Assembly: GCF_021372645.1 (NCBI RefSeq)
Contig: NZ_JAJFUC010000045.1
Span: 33,349-97,348 of the forward strand
Direction: 5' to 3'
Length of the DNA: 64,000 nt
Source of the DNA: Clostridium sp.
Lineage (GTDB): Bacteria > Bacillota > Clostridia > Clostridiales > Clostridiaceae
The notes below the pieces were generated by a model. It worked only from the letters and a program-made list of their open reading frames with translations, ran no database searches and was not told the origin of the DNA. This document shows, one piece after another, positions 1 to 9,082 of this stretch. The first letter of the stretch is position 1, and each line of letters starts with the position of its first letter. A program made the translations under genes and the position numbers.

Positions 1-938
1 CATTGAAAAATGGAGAGAATACTATACCTGTTAAAATAGTAAGTTGTCCTGAAAATATTGATATTAAAAATAATGGATTTTTAGGAATAAAAGTTAACTT
101 AGAAGATCTGGTTGAAAAGGAATTTACAATTAAATCAAAGGTGAAATTTACTTATAAAGAACATATTTATGAAAAGGAACAAACAATAAGTCCAAAAGTT
201 GTGACAGTAACAGGGGGAAAGAGTTCTGTTGAAAGAATTAGTGAAGCTATTTTAACTGGAGAAGAAAAAGATATAGATAAAAATAAGGAAAGTAAATATG
301 ATATAAAATTTGTGGATTCATCTGGGAATCAAGTAAATAATATCGAATCTAATGAAAAAACAGCAAATTTATCAATTGTAGTAAATAATGGAAAAGTTGT
401 ACCTATAAATTTAAAAACTACGGGGATTATGACTCAAGGATTTATATTGGAAGGTTATGAGTTAAGTAAAAATAATATAAATATATTAGGGGATAGTCAA
501 AACTTGGAGAAGATACAATCCATAGACACTGAATTTGTGGACATGTCATCATTACAAGTAGATAGTGAAATGGATGTTAAACTTAATATACCCGAAGGTA
601 TTTCAGTCCAGGATGGAGAAAATACTATTAAAGTTAAGTTCAAGGTGACAAAAGAGGAAAACACAACGAAAAATTTAGTATGTAATGTACAGTATAAAAA
701 TTTGAATGAAGCATTTTCAGTAGATCCTTCAAATCCAACGATAAATGTGACATTAACAGGCACTAAAACAGCATTAGATAAGATAACTAGCCAAAACATA
801 AATGTAATATCAGATTTATCTAATGTAAAAGAGGAAGGAACTTTTAATTATACACCGCAGGCAACACTTGTTAATGGAAATAATGTAACAATATCAGATG
901 TTGGAAGTGTTAATGTAGTGGTTAAAAAGAAAGGTTAG
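1..938 (+). CDS. cdaR: YbbR-domain protein CdaR, C-terminal part (5' end outside the window)
   Basis: The reading frame is open at the left edge (complete codons begin at base 3), so this is the C-terminal 311 residues of a longer protein. It consists of repeated beta-rich YbbR modules of about 80 residues, with recurring patterns such as 'PVTVTGGKSSVERI' and 'NVTLTGTKTALDKI', where a TG(G/T)-x-SS/TA-LDKI end marks each repeat. In the family, CdaR is an extracytoplasmic, membrane-anchored partner that regulates the diadenylate cyclase CdaA. The N-terminal anchor and cdaA would lie upstream. glmM, the usual third member of this operon, is found here about 8 kb downstream. Family assignment is strong; the cyclase partnership is family knowledge and not visible here. 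Confidence 0.85.
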   Translation, partial: LKNGENTIPVKIVSCPENIDIKNNGFLGIKVNLEDLVEKEFTIKSKVKFTYKEHIYEKEQTISPKVVTVTGGKSSVERISEAILTGEEKDIDKNKESKYDIKFVDSSGNQVNNIESNEKTANLSIVVNNGKVVPINLKTTGIMTQGFILEGYELSKNNINILGDSQNLEKIQSIDTEFVDMSSLQVDSEMDVKLNIPEGISVQDGENTIKVKFKVTKEENTTKNLVCNVQYKNLNEAFSVDPSNPTINVTLTGTKTALDKITSQNINVISDLSNVKEEGTFNYTPQATLVNGNNVTISDVGSVNVVVKKKG

Positions 939-994
939 GGATATGAAATAAAATTATAATCTAGTATTATTTGAAAGGATATGGTGAAAAAGCT

Positions 995-2596
995 GTGGCA
1001 ATAAGAATAAATAATATAAATTTAAGTATAGATGATGATATAGATGTTTTAGAAAAAAAGATATGTAAGAAATTAAATATATCTAAAGATAGTATTAATA
1101 AGTTAGATATAATAAAGAAAAGTATTGATGCAAGAAAAAAGAATGATATAAAATTTAATTATTGTGTTGATATAGTTTGTGATGAAGAGGAAAAGATACT
1201 TTCTAAAATACATGATAAAGATGTAAAATTTGAAGAAATTAAGGAGGTTGAACCAATAAAACCAGGAATACAACAACTTAAATCTAGGCCTGTAGTAGTG
1301 GGTTTTGGTCCGGCAGGAATTTTTGCAGCATTAACTTTAGCAAGGCAGGGTTATAAACCAATTGTGTATGAACGTGGAGAAAATGTGGATGATAGAACAC
1401 AAACTGTGGAAAAATTTTGGAATAGTGGAGAGTTAAATATTGAATCCAATGTACAATTTGGTGAAGGGGGTGCCGGTACATTTTCTGATGGCAAGTTAAC
1501 TACAAGAATTAAAGACCACAGATGTACATTTGTATTAGATGAATTAATAAAAGCAGGAGCACCATCAGAGATTAAATATGAAAGTAAGGCTCATGTGGGA
1601 ACAGATCTTTTAAAGTATGTAGTTAAGAATATAAGAGAAGAGATAAAAAGTCTCGGAGGAAAAGTTAATTTTAACTCAAAATTAGAGAAGATAACATATG
1701 AAGAGGGTAAATTAAAAAGCATAATTGTTAATGGACAAGAAATTTCATGTATGGCATTAGTACTTGCTATAGGTCATAGTTCAAGAGATACATATGAGAT
1801 GCTATGCAAAGAAAAAGTTTCTATGGAGGCTAAGGCATTTGCTATAGGGGTAAGAATTGAGCATCCTCAAGAATTAATAAATATTAGTCAATATGGAGAT
1901 AATCATAAACATCCTAAATTACATGCTGCTGATTATACATTAACTTATCAAAGTGAAAGATTAAAAAGAGGGATATATTCATTTTGCATGTGTCCAGGCG
2001 GAGTTGTAGTAGGTGCAGCTTCAGAAGAAGGGTTGCTTGTATCTAATGGAATGAGTTATCATGCACGAGATTTAGAAAATGCTAATTCAGCATTAGTAGT
2101 GACTGTTTCACCAGAAGATTTTGAAGGGGACTCACCCCTAAAAGGAATGGAATTTCAAAGGTATTATGAAAGTTTAGCTTTTAAGTTAGGTGGAGGTAAT
2201 TATAAAGCACCAGTACAATTAGTTGGAGATTTTATGAAGGATAGACCATCAACTAAGTTAGGCAAGGTTACTCCAAGTTATACTAGAGGATATGAATTTA
2301 AAGAATTAAAGAATTGTTTACCACCATACGTTGTAGAAGCACTTAAAGAAGGAATTAAGAATTTTGATAATAAAATAAAAGGATATGCAAGTGAGGATGC
2401 AGTTTTAACAAGTATAGAAACTAGAACATCAGCACCAGTTAGAATTCATAGAGATAAAATGCTTGAAAGCATAAATGTATGTGGACTTTATCCTACGGGA
2501 GAAGGTGCAGGGTTTGCAGGCGGAATAATCTCAGCAGCAGTTGATGGAATAAAGGTTGCAGAACATATAATTGAAAAATTTGATTTACCTGAATAA
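995..2596 (+). CDS. NAD(P)/FAD-dependent dehydrogenase (COG2509-like)
   Basis: A flavoprotein of about 533 residues. An N-terminal region of about 90 residues precedes the dinucleotide-binding motif GFGPAGIFAALTLA, and a 'YERG' acidic/basic end closes the first Rossmann unit. 'FGEGGAGTFSDGKLTTR' follows, and the C-terminus carries the FAD-contacting PTGEGAGFAGGIISAA segment. This matches a widespread Firmicutes family annotated only as FAD-dependent dehydrogenase; substrate and physiological partner are unknown. The frame could open at TTG 971, but that codon has no ribosome site, whereas GTG 995 has GGTGA seven bases upstream, so I prefer 995. The gene follows cdaR by a short gap and may be in the same transcript. 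Confidence 0.85.
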   Translation: MAIRINNINLSIDDDIDVLEKKICKKLNISKDSINKLDIIKKSIDARKKNDIKFNYCVDIVCDEEEKILSKIHDKDVKFEEIKEVEPIKPGIQQLKSRPVVVGFGPAGIFAALTLARQGYKPIVYERGENVDDRTQTVEKFWNSGELNIESNVQFGEGGAGTFSDGKLTTRIKDHRCTFVLDELIKAGAPSEIKYESKAHVGTDLLKYVVKNIREEIKSLGGKVNFNSKLEKITYEEGKLKSIIVNGQEISCMALVLAIGHSSRDTYEMLCKEKVSMEAKAFAIGVRIEHPQELINISQYGDNHKHPKLHAADYTLTYQSERLKRGIYSFCMCPGGVVVGAASEEGLLVSNGMSYHARDLENANSALVVTVSPEDFEGDSPLKGMEFQRYYESLAFKLGGGNYKAPVQLVGDFMKDRPSTKLGKVTPSYTRGYEFKELKNCLPPYVVEALKEGIKNFDNKIKGYASEDAVLTSIETRTSAPVRIHRDKMLESINVCGLYPTGEGAGFAGGIISAAVDGIKVAEHIIEKFDLPE

Positions 2597-2827
2597 ATAT
2601 AAGAATAAAATATTGACTAATTATGTTAACTGTTTTTTGTCTATCAAATTAAGAGTTGGTTAAAATATGAAAAAGATGAAAAAAAATTTCTGAAAATTTA
2701 GCATTTCCAGTTAATTTTTGTTACAATTAAGAAGAGAAAATATTTTTTGATTTGGATTGATACAAATATAACAGAATAACCATAAATAAAATTAAAAAAT
2801 TTATTATAAAATAAGAGGTGTATAAAA

Positions 2828-3733
2828 GTGAGTAAAAACTTTGATGATTTAGTATCAATATTAAAAGGCGTTCAAACAAAGAAAGTAGCAGTAGCAGTAG
2901 CACAAGATGAACCAGTGCTAGAAGCAATAAAGAAAGCTACAGAAATGAATATAGCTCAAGCCATATTAGTTGGAGACAAGAATGAAATACAAGAGATAGC
3001 AAAGAAAATAGATTTAGATTTATCAAATTATGAAATAATGGATGTTAAAGATTCAAAGAAGGCTACTTTAGAAGCGGTAAAATTAGTTTCAAGTGGTCAT
3101 GCAGATATGTTAATGAAAGGATTAGTAGATACTGCTACATTCTTAAAAAGTGTATTAAATAAAGAAGTAGGACTTAGAACAGGAAAACTAATGTCACATG
3201 TGGCTGTTTTTGAAATAGAAGGCTGGGATAGATTATTCTTCTTAACAGATGTAGCCTTTAATACTTATCCAGAATTAAAGGATAAAGTGGGATTAATAAA
3301 TAATGCAGTTTCAGTTGCGCATGCATGTGGAATAGAGATTCCAAAGGTAGCAGCTGTATGTCCTGTTGAAGTTGTAAACACAAGTATGCCATCAACACTT
3401 GATGCAGGATTATTAGCTAAGATGTGTGATAGAGGACAATTCAAGAATTGTATAGTAGACGGACCATTTGCTTTAGATAATGCAATATCAGAAGAAGCAG
3501 CTCATCATAAGGGAGTTACTGGCCCAGTTGCTGGTAAGGCAGATGTATTATTATTACCAAATATAGAAACAGGAAATGTAATGTACAAGACTTTGACATA
3601 TTTTTCAAAAGCAAAAAATGGTGGAATATTAGTAGGTACATCAGCACCTGTGATTTTAACGTCAAGAGCAGATTCATTTGAAACAAAAGTTAATTCAATT
3701 GCTTTAGCAGCATTAGTTGCAGCAAAAAAATAA
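2828..3733 (+). CDS. ptb: Phosphate butyryltransferase
   Basis: 301 residues, the usual length for Ptb. It catalyses butyryl-CoA + Pi to butyryl-phosphate + CoA in the cytoplasm, the first step of the ATP-yielding branch to butyrate. Family signatures of the phosphate acetyl/butyryltransferase fold are clear: 'LMKGLVDTATFLK', 'DVAFNTYPELKDK', 'CDRGQFKNCIVDGPFALDNA' and a C-terminal GGILVGTSAPVILTSRAD. The start is GTG with AGAGGTG about nine bases upstream. The next gene is buk, 110 bases downstream on the same strand, which makes the pathway assignment secure. The gap between them carries an inverted-repeat element (3745-3818), so the two genes may not be expressed strictly equally. Confidence 0.97.
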   Translation: MSKNFDDLVSILKGVQTKKVAVAVAQDEPVLEAIKKATEMNIAQAILVGDKNEIQEIAKKIDLDLSNYEIMDVKDSKKATLEAVKLVSSGHADMLMKGLVDTATFLKSVLNKEVGLRTGKLMSHVAVFEIEGWDRLFFLTDVAFNTYPELKDKVGLINNAVSVAHACGIEIPKVAAVCPVEVVNTSMPSTLDAGLLAKMCDRGQFKNCIVDGPFALDNAISEEAAHHKGVTGPVAGKADVLLLPNIETGNVMYKTLTYFSKAKNGGILVGTSAPVILTSRADSFETKVNSIALAALVAAKK

Positions 3734-3744
3734 ATACAATCAAT

Positions 3745-3818
3745 TTGTAATTAACAATGCATAGTGGAGGAGCAATTTTTCTAGGGCTATTCTTTGATAT
3801 TTTTCATTGTTAATTGCG
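3745..3818 (+). repeat. Intergenic inverted-repeat element between ptb and buk
   Basis: Perfect 11-base inverted arms, AATTAACAATG at 3749-3759 and CATTGTTAATT at 3805-3815, enclose about 45 bases. The same kind of word (CAATGCA/CAATTCACAATG) recurs in the leuB-ilvB gap and downstream of ispF (50600-50836). It looks like a small non-coding element of the MITE/REP type. The folded transcript could influence the relative expression of ptb and buk. Element family and mobility are inference. Confidence 0.55.
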
Positions 3819-3842
3819 TATTTAAATTAAGGGGGATTTAGA

Positions 3843-4910
3843 ATGTCATACAAGTTATTAATTATCAATCCAGGTTCAACATCAACAAAGATTGGTGTTT
3901 ATGAAGATGAAAAGGAACTATTTGAAGAAACATTAAGACACACAAATGAAGAGATAAAGAGATATGATACAATATATGATCAATTTGGATTCAGAAAAGA
4001 TGTTATATTAAATGTTCTTAAAGAAAAAAACTTTGATATGAAGACTTTAAGTGCTGTTGTTGGTAGAGGTGGAATGCTTAAACCAGTAGAAGGTGGAACA
4101 TATGCAGTTAATGATTCAATGGTAGAAGACTTAAAAGTTGGGGTTCAAGGACCACATGCTTCAAACCTTGGTGGAATAATTGCTAAATCAATTGGAGATG
4201 AATTAAATGTACCTTCATTTATAGTAGATCCAGTTGTTACAGATGAATTGGCAGATGTAGCTAGATTATCAGGAGTGCCAGAACTTCCAAGAAAAAGTAA
4301 GTTCCATGCTTTAAATCAAAAAGCAGTAGCTAAGAGATATGGAAAAGAAAGTGGACAGGGATACGATAATTTAAATCTTGTAGTTGTACATATGGGCGGA
4401 GGAGTTTCTGTTGGAGCTCATAATCATGGAAAAGTTGTTGATGTAAACAACGCTCTAGATGGAGATGGCCCATTTTCACCGGAAAGAGCTGGATCAATTC
4501 CAATTGGTGATTTAATTAAAATGTGTTTTAGTGGAAAATACAGTGAATCAGAAGTATATGTTAAGACAGTTGGAAAAGGTGGATTTGTTGGATACCTAGA
4601 TACAAATGATGTAAAAGATGTTATAGATAAGATGGAAGCAGGAGATAAAGAATGTGAAGCAGTATATAGAGCATTTGTTTATCAAATTGCAAAATCAATT
4701 GGAGAGATGTCAGTAGTATTAGAAGGTAAGGTAGATCAAATTCTCTTTACTGGAGGGATTGCATACTCGCCAACTCTTGTTCCAGACCTTAAAGCAAAAG
4801 TTGATTGGATAGCTCCAGTTACAGTTTATCCAGGAGAAGATGAATTATTAGCTTTAGCTCAAGGTGCTATAAGAGTACTTGATGGAGAAGAAAAAGCTAG
4901 AATATACTAA
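3843..4910 (+). CDS. buk: Butyrate kinase
   Basis: 355 residues, typical for Buk. It converts butyryl-phosphate + ADP to butyrate + ATP. The ASKHA (acetate kinase) fold is shown by the N-terminal phosphate motif '[17 protein letters not shown]', the central '[17 protein letters not shown]' and the C-terminal adenosine motif '[17 protein letters not shown]'. '[13 protein letters not shown]' is characteristic of the butyrate/branched-chain acid kinase group. The start ATG has AGGGGGA eight bases upstream. It follows ptb as in other butyrate clostridia, and a rho-independent terminator sits at 4941-4982. Confidence 0.97.
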   Translation: MSYKLLIINPGSTSTKIGVYEDEKELFEETLRHTNEEIKRYDTIYDQFGFRKDVILNVLKEKNFDMKTLSAVVGRGGMLKPVEGGTYAVNDSMVEDLKVGVQGPHASNLGGIIAKSIGDELNVPSFIVDPVVTDELADVARLSGVPELPRKSKFHALNQKAVAKRYGKESGQGYDNLNLVVVHMGGGVSVGAHNHGKVVDVNNALDGDGPFSPERAGSIPIGDLIKMCFSGKYSESEVYVKTVGKGGFVGYLDTNDVKDVIDKMEAGDKECEAVYRAFVYQIAKSIGEMSVVLEGKVDQILFTGGIAYSPTLVPDLKAKVDWIAPVTVYPGEDELLALAQGAIRVLDGEEKARIY

Positions 4911-4940
4911 AAAGACATTCTAATAATGCATTAAGGCAGT

Positions 4941-4982
4941 AGATGAGAACCAAATCCAGATGGAGGAGGTTCTCTTTTTTTC
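4941..4982 (+). terminator. Rho-independent terminator after buk
   Basis: Stem GAGAACC (4945-4951) pairs with GGTTCTC (4968-4974), with an inner TCCA/TGGA pairing, followed by a run of T. It ends the ptb-buk transcript. Confidence 0.85.
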
Positions 4983-4986
4983 TTAG

Positions 4987-5006
4987 TAATAAAGATATCT
5001 TTATTA
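4987..5006. repeat. Perfect 20-base palindrome
   Basis: TAATAAAGATATCTTTATTA is its own reverse complement. It lies directly after the buk terminator and about 175 bases before the HD-domain gene. It could be a dimeric repressor site or a weak hairpin; no regulator can be named. Confidence 0.5.
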
Positions 5007-5180
5007 AGAATATGTGGGAAGAATGCGGGTCAAGAAGACGTTAGATTAAAAAAGGTATGAAAAAATGAATCTATTTATATCCTTAAACTATAAGCAAATG
5101 ATATAATAATCGTATTAATATTTTATTAAAAGTATAGCTAGATGCAAGCTAGTAAATAGTAAAAGTAATTGGGGTAGATT

Positions 5181-5654
5181 ATGGATAGATTTAATTGTAT
5201 TTTGAATGATGAAAAATATATGTACTATTTGAAAAGGAATAAGAAATTTGAAAAGGGCAGGAAGTTTTGTAAACATAATTTAAAACACTTTTTAGATGTA
5301 GCAAGAATTGCTCAATCGATAAATTTAGAAGAAAAATTAAACTTTGAAAAAGAAATTATATATACCACTGCAATTTTACATGATATAGGTAAATCTTTTC
5401 AATATGAAAATGGAACACCGCATGAAATATCTTCCTTTGAGATTGCAAAAGATTTTTTAGTGGAGTACAAATTTAATACAGAAGAAATTGAACTTGTAAA
5501 ACAAGGAATATTAGGACATAGAGATAAAAAAAGTGAAGGATTTTCATGGCTTATATATAGAGCAGATAAACTCTCAAGGCTATGCATTACTTGTAAGGCT
5601 AAAGATGAATGTAACTGGAGCGATGAAAAGAAAAACATAAAAATATACTATTAG
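5181..5654 (+). CDS. HD-domain phosphohydrolase in the folate cluster
   Basis: 157 residues. Metal-binding HD-superfamily motifs are present in order: H in 'CKHNLKHFLDVARIAQSI', the HD pair in 'ILHDIGKSFQY', and a late 'GHRDKKSEGFSWLIYRADKLSR' with the final D. A small cysteine cluster follows near the C-terminus ('LCITCKAKDEC'). Such HD proteins are commonly found next to folE/folP/folK in clostridia and may act on pterin or nucleotide phosphates, but the substrate is not established. folP starts 15 bases downstream and the strand is the same, so I infer one operon HD-folP-folBK. No folE is present in the window. Confidence 0.8.
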   Translation: MDRFNCILNDEKYMYYLKRNKKFEKGRKFCKHNLKHFLDVARIAQSINLEEKLNFEKEIIYTTAILHDIGKSFQYENGTPHEISSFEIAKDFLVEYKFNTEEIELVKQGILGHRDKKSEGFSWLIYRADKLSRLCITCKAKDECNWSDEKKNIKIYY

Positions 5655-5669
5655 GAGGCTTTATACATA

Positions 5670-6479
5670 ATGAAAATAGGAAACAAAGAATTTAAAATCG
5701 GGGAAAGAACATATATCATGGGGATATTGAATTTTACACCAGATTCTTTTTCTGATGGAGGAGAATTTAATAATATAGATTTAGCTATAGAACATGTAAA
5801 AAAAATGATAGATGATGGAGCAGACATAATAGATGTAGGGGGAGAGTCTACTAGACCGGGCTATACATTGATAAATGATGAAGAAGAGATAAGTAGAGTT
5901 GTTCCTATAATAAAAGCTATAAAAGAAAATTTTGATATTTCTATATCTATAGATACATACAAAGCAAAGGTAGCTGAAAAAGCATTAGAAGCTGGAGCTA
6001 ATCTTATTAATGACATATGGGGATTTAAAAAAGAAAAAGATATGGCGAAGGTTGCAGCAAAATATAATGTACCTTGTTGTTTAATGCATAATAGAGAGAA
6101 TGAAGATTATAAAAATTTAATGGAAGATATATTAGATGATTTAAGGGAAAGTATAAGAATAGCTAAAGAAGCTGGAGTCAAGGATGAAAATATAATATTA
6201 GATCCTGGCATAGGCTTTGCTAAAACTTATGAACAAAATTTAGAAACTATGAATAATTTAGAAAGATTAAAAGAATTGGGATATCCAATACTATTAGGAA
6301 CATCAAGAAAACGTATGATAGGACTTACTCTAGATTTGCCAGTAGGGGAAAGAGTAGAAGGAACTGTTGCTACAACTGTTGTTGGAATAATGAAAGATGC
6401 TTGTGATTTTGTGAGAGTTCATGATGTATTAGAAAATTCAAGAGCTGCAAAAATGACTGATGTAATTGTAAGAAGATAG
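5670..6479 (+). CDS. folP: Dihydropteroate synthase
   Basis: 269 residues, normal length. It condenses 6-hydroxymethyl-dihydropterin diphosphate with p-aminobenzoate to dihydropteroate. All DHPS signatures are seen: the first PROSITE-type motif 'IMGILNFTPDSFSDGG', the loop-2 motif 'DVGGESTRPG', 'SIDTYKAKVAEKALEAG', 'LINDIWGF', 'ILDPGIGFAKT' and the phosphate-contacting 'LLGTSRKRMIG'. The start ATG has AGGAGG upstream (5653-5658) with a slightly long spacer. It is followed after 12 bases by the fused folBK, so the genes for three consecutive activities (FolB, FolK, FolP) are adjacent. Confidence 0.97.
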   Translation: MKIGNKEFKIGERTYIMGILNFTPDSFSDGGEFNNIDLAIEHVKKMIDDGADIIDVGGESTRPGYTLINDEEEISRVVPIIKAIKENFDISISIDTYKAKVAEKALEAGANLINDIWGFKKEKDMAKVAAKYNVPCCLMHNRENEDYKNLMEDILDDLRESIRIAKEAGVKDENIILDPGIGFAKTYEQNLETMNNLERLKELGYPILLGTSRKRMIGLTLDLPVGERVEGTVATTVVGIMKDACDFVRVHDVLENSRAAKMTDVIVRR

Positions 6480-6491
6480 GATGGATGAATT

Positions 6492-7313
6492 TTGGATAAA
6501 ATGTATATAAGAGAGTTAGAGTTATTTGGGTTTCATGGAGTTTTTGAAGAAGAAAAAAGATTAGGCCAAAAATTTATATTATCTTTAGAACTAGATTTGG
6601 ATTTAAAGTCAGCAGGGAAAACTGGAGATTTAGCAAAGTCAGTACATTATGGTGAGTTGTGTGAAAAAGTAGATAAAGAATTTGTAAGAGAAAGCTATGA
6701 ACTTATAGAAACTGTAGCTTTAAATCTAGCAGATTTTATTCTTAATGAATATACAATAATAAATGGTGTTAAAGTATTCTTAAAAAAGCCTTGGGCACCA
6801 GTGAGAAAATCCTTAGATACTGTGGAAATAATGATTGAAAGAAAAAGACATAAAGCATATATAGGTCTAGGATCTAATATTGGAGATAAAGAGAGGTATT
6901 TAAAGGAAGCAATAAATAAAATATCAATAGAAAAGAATATTGATATGAGAAAACAATCCTCGTTTATTACAACAAAGCCATGGGGATATTTAGATCAAGG
7001 AGATTTCTTAAATGCAGTTATAGAAATAGAAACAACACTAGAACCTGAGGAACTTATGGATCTACTGCTTAAGGTTGAAGAAGAACTAGATAGGGAAAGA
7101 ACAATAAAGTGGGGACCTAGAACTATTGATTTAGATATAATTATGTATGATGAATTAATTTCTTCTAATGAAAAAGTAATTCTTCCACATCCAAGAATGC
7201 ATGAAAGAGAATTTGTATTAACATCATTAAATGAAATAGCACCATATCTTATGCATCCTGTGCTTTATAAGAGAGTATTTACTTTGTTAGAAGAACTCAA
7301 CTCAAACAATTAA
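6492..7313 (+). CDS. folB-folK: Fused dihydroneopterin aldolase / HPPK
   Basis: 273 residues with two enzymes in one chain. Residues 1 to about 118 are dihydroneopterin aldolase ('IRELELFGFHGVFEEEKRLGQ', 'YELIETVALNLADFIL', 'VKVFLKKPWAPV'). Residues 120 to 273 are 6-hydroxymethyl-7,8-dihydropterin pyrophosphokinase ('AYIGLGSNIGDKERYL', 'WGPRTIDLDIIMYDE', 'LPHPRMHEREFVLTSL'). It takes dihydroneopterin to the diphosphate substrate of FolP. The start is TTG 6492, chosen because GGATGG ends seven bases before it; the in-frame ATG 6501 would sit too far from that site. FolB-FolK fusions are known in clostridia. Confidence 0.93.
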   Translation: MDKMYIRELELFGFHGVFEEEKRLGQKFILSLELDLDLKSAGKTGDLAKSVHYGELCEKVDKEFVRESYELIETVALNLADFILNEYTIINGVKVFLKKPWAPVRKSLDTVEIMIERKRHKAYIGLGSNIGDKERYLKEAINKISIEKNIDMRKQSSFITTKPWGYLDQGDFLNAVIEIETTLEPEELMDLLLKVEEELDRERTIKWGPRTIDLDIIMYDELISSNEKVILPHPRMHEREFVLTSLNEIAPYLMHPVLYKRVFTLLEELNSNN

Positions 7314-7414
7314 ATTTAGAAAAATATGGTATAGTAATCTTTATAAATGATAATAATTATACCAACATGGAAGAAAAAGTTATGATTTTAAAGAACATAG
7401 TATAATTAAGTATA

Positions 7415-7458
7415 AAGTGAAGTTCAGATGGAGTTTAATCTTCATCTGAATTTCACTT
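7415..7458. other. Strong hairpin after folBK without a clear T tract
   Basis: AAGTGAAGTTCAGATG (7415-7430) pairs with CATCTGAATTTCACTT (7443-7458), a 16-base stem with one mismatch-type position and a 12-base loop. The following bases are not a T run, so it may be an mRNA 3'-end stabiliser or processing signal and not a standard terminator. Confidence 0.6.
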
Positions 7459-7498
7459 GGACTTATAAATACAAGGATACAATACCCAGAGATCTAGG

Positions 7499-7555
7499 CC
7501 ACTTAGCACTAGTCTAGAAATCGTGGTGCGTTAGTGGTAGTTAGCTATCGGATAG
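7499..7555 (+). other. Hairpin-rich leader upstream of the AIM24 gene
   Basis: CCACT (7499-7503) and GCAC (7506-7509) pair with GTGC (7526-7529) and AGTGG (7533-7537) around a 16-base loop. CTATC-G-GATAG follows at 7545-7555. The segment is visibly richer in G and C than its surroundings, 30 to 80 bases before the gene start. It matches no riboswitch that I recognise. Confidence 0.35.
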
Positions 7556-7582
7556 AATAATTTGTTATGTAGGAGTATTTTT

Positions 7583-8416
7583 ATGAGAAGTTCACTAAAA
7601 TTTACGAATAAATTGAATATGTTATCTGAAATGGAGTGTGAATCTAAGTTTCAAATATTAGAATATGAGAATTTAAATGGAGCAATTGATGTTGAAACGG
7701 CCTTGGGGCTTAATATAATTAGGCAAAGCGGAATAAAGCTAAAACAAATAAGAATAATATTGGAGGAGAGTTCAGTAAAGCTTGAATCAGGTTCTTTAAG
7801 CTATATGAAAGGTAATATAGAAATAAAGAATAAGTCAGGTGGATTATTAGGATTTGGGAAAAAGATCATATCAAGTAAGTTAATAGGAGAAACAGTATTT
7901 AAACCTACTTATAGTGGTACCGGAGAGATATTTTTAGAACCTTCCTTTGGACATTTTGCATTAATAGAATTAGAAGATGATGAAATAATAGTAAGTGAGA
8001 ATATGTTTTATGCATGTGAAGATGGAATAGAAGTTAATGCAACAATGCAAAAGAATGTTTCAGCTGCATTCTTAGGAAATGAAGGTTTTTATCAAGCTAG
8101 AATTCAAGGAAGTGGAATAGTTGCACTTAAAGTTCCAGTTCCAGAAAGTGAAATATTTAAGTGCATATTAATTAACGATACGTTAAAGGTAGATGGTAAC
8201 TTGGCAATTTTAAGAACAGGAAATATTGAATTTTCTGTAGAAAAATCATCTAAATCTATTGTGGGAACGGCACTTAGTGGAGAAGGAATGGTTAATGTAT
8301 ATAGAGGTACAGGTGAAGTTTGGCTAATACCAACAAAAAGTGTGTATAAAGAGTTGAAAATGAAAGGATTAAAAGATGTAGATAAATTACAGTCTGAAAT
8401 AGATACAAATATATAG
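7583..8416 (+). CDS. AIM24 family protein
   Basis: About 277 residues, rich in beta-strand, matching the AIM24/DUF124 family: 'GGLLGFGKKIISSKLIGE', 'TYSGTGEIFLEPSFGHFALIEL' and 'YRGTGEVWLIPTKS' are the internally repeated G-T-G-E-(I/V)-(F/W)-L-x-P units of its pseudo-symmetric barrel. Biochemical role is unknown; the yeast member is mitochondrial. An upstream TTG at 7562 keeps the frame open, but ATG 7583 has AGGAG eight bases before it and is the start I use. The preceding 90 bases contain several GC-rich hairpins (see 7499-7555). Confidence 0.8.
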   Translation: MRSSLKFTNKLNMLSEMECESKFQILEYENLNGAIDVETALGLNIIRQSGIKLKQIRIILEESSVKLESGSLSYMKGNIEIKNKSGGLLGFGKKIISSKLIGETVFKPTYSGTGEIFLEPSFGHFALIELEDDEIIVSENMFYACEDGIEVNATMQKNVSAAFLGNEGFYQARIQGSGIVALKVPVPESEIFKCILINDTLKVDGNLAILRTGNIEFSVEKSSKSIVGTALSGEGMVNVYRGTGEVWLIPTKSVYKELKMKGLKDVDKLQSEIDTNI

Positions 8417-8558
8417 TGTTCTTAATTTGAAATAAGTATTATTTATTTAATTAACGTATAGGATGCAAATATATTTAACACTTTCATATATTAAAGTTGT
8501 AAAGTGAAATGTAGATGGTTATAATTAGATATAAATAATTATACAATGAGGTGATAAA

Positions 8559-8861
8559 GTGAGTTCTTTAGAGTCAAAAATTAAAAGTAAAGAATTAGAT
8601 TTGTTTTTTAAAGCAATTTTAGAACTTAAAGATATAAATGAATGTTATAAATTTTTCGAAGATGTAGCAACTATAAATGAAGTTAAATCATTAGCTCAAA
8701 GATTACATGTAGCAAATCTACTTAAGCATAAAAAGACTTATTCAGAAATAACTGAAATAACAGGTGCTAGTACAGCAACTATCAGCAGAGTTAACAGATG
8801 TTTAAATTATGGAAGTGAGGGCTATAATTTAGTGTTAGAAAGATTAGAGGATGGAAAATAG
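8559..8861 (+). CDS. TrpR-like DNA-binding protein, YerC/YecD family
   Basis: 100 residues. The helix-turn-helix is plain in 'HKKTYSEITEITGASTATISRVNRCL', preceded by the helical 'EVKSLAQRLHVANLL' that defines the TrpR/YerC fold. The family is of tryptophan-repressor type by structure, but B. subtilis-type YerC members are not known tryptophan regulators, so the ligand and targets are unknown. The start is GTG with GAGGTG upstream. It stands alone between the AIM24 gene and glmM. Confidence 0.88.
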   Translation: MSSLESKIKSKELDLFFKAILELKDINECYKFFEDVATINEVKSLAQRLHVANLLKHKKTYSEITEITGASTATISRVNRCLNYGSEGYNLVLERLEDGK

Positions 8862-9082
8862 ATTAATATAAACACTGATTTTAAAATAATGAACTGAAGG
8901 ATAATAATTTTAGACGTAGTAGTTTTTTAATAAAACAGGAGATTGTAAATAGTTATAAAAAATATTATACTATTTAAGATGAAATACATGTAAAAGCTAC
9001 AAATAACATTGTCTTTTATAGGTGATTAAAAATATTATAGTAAGTGAGTACTATAATAGAATAAAAAAAGTGAGGTAAAATT

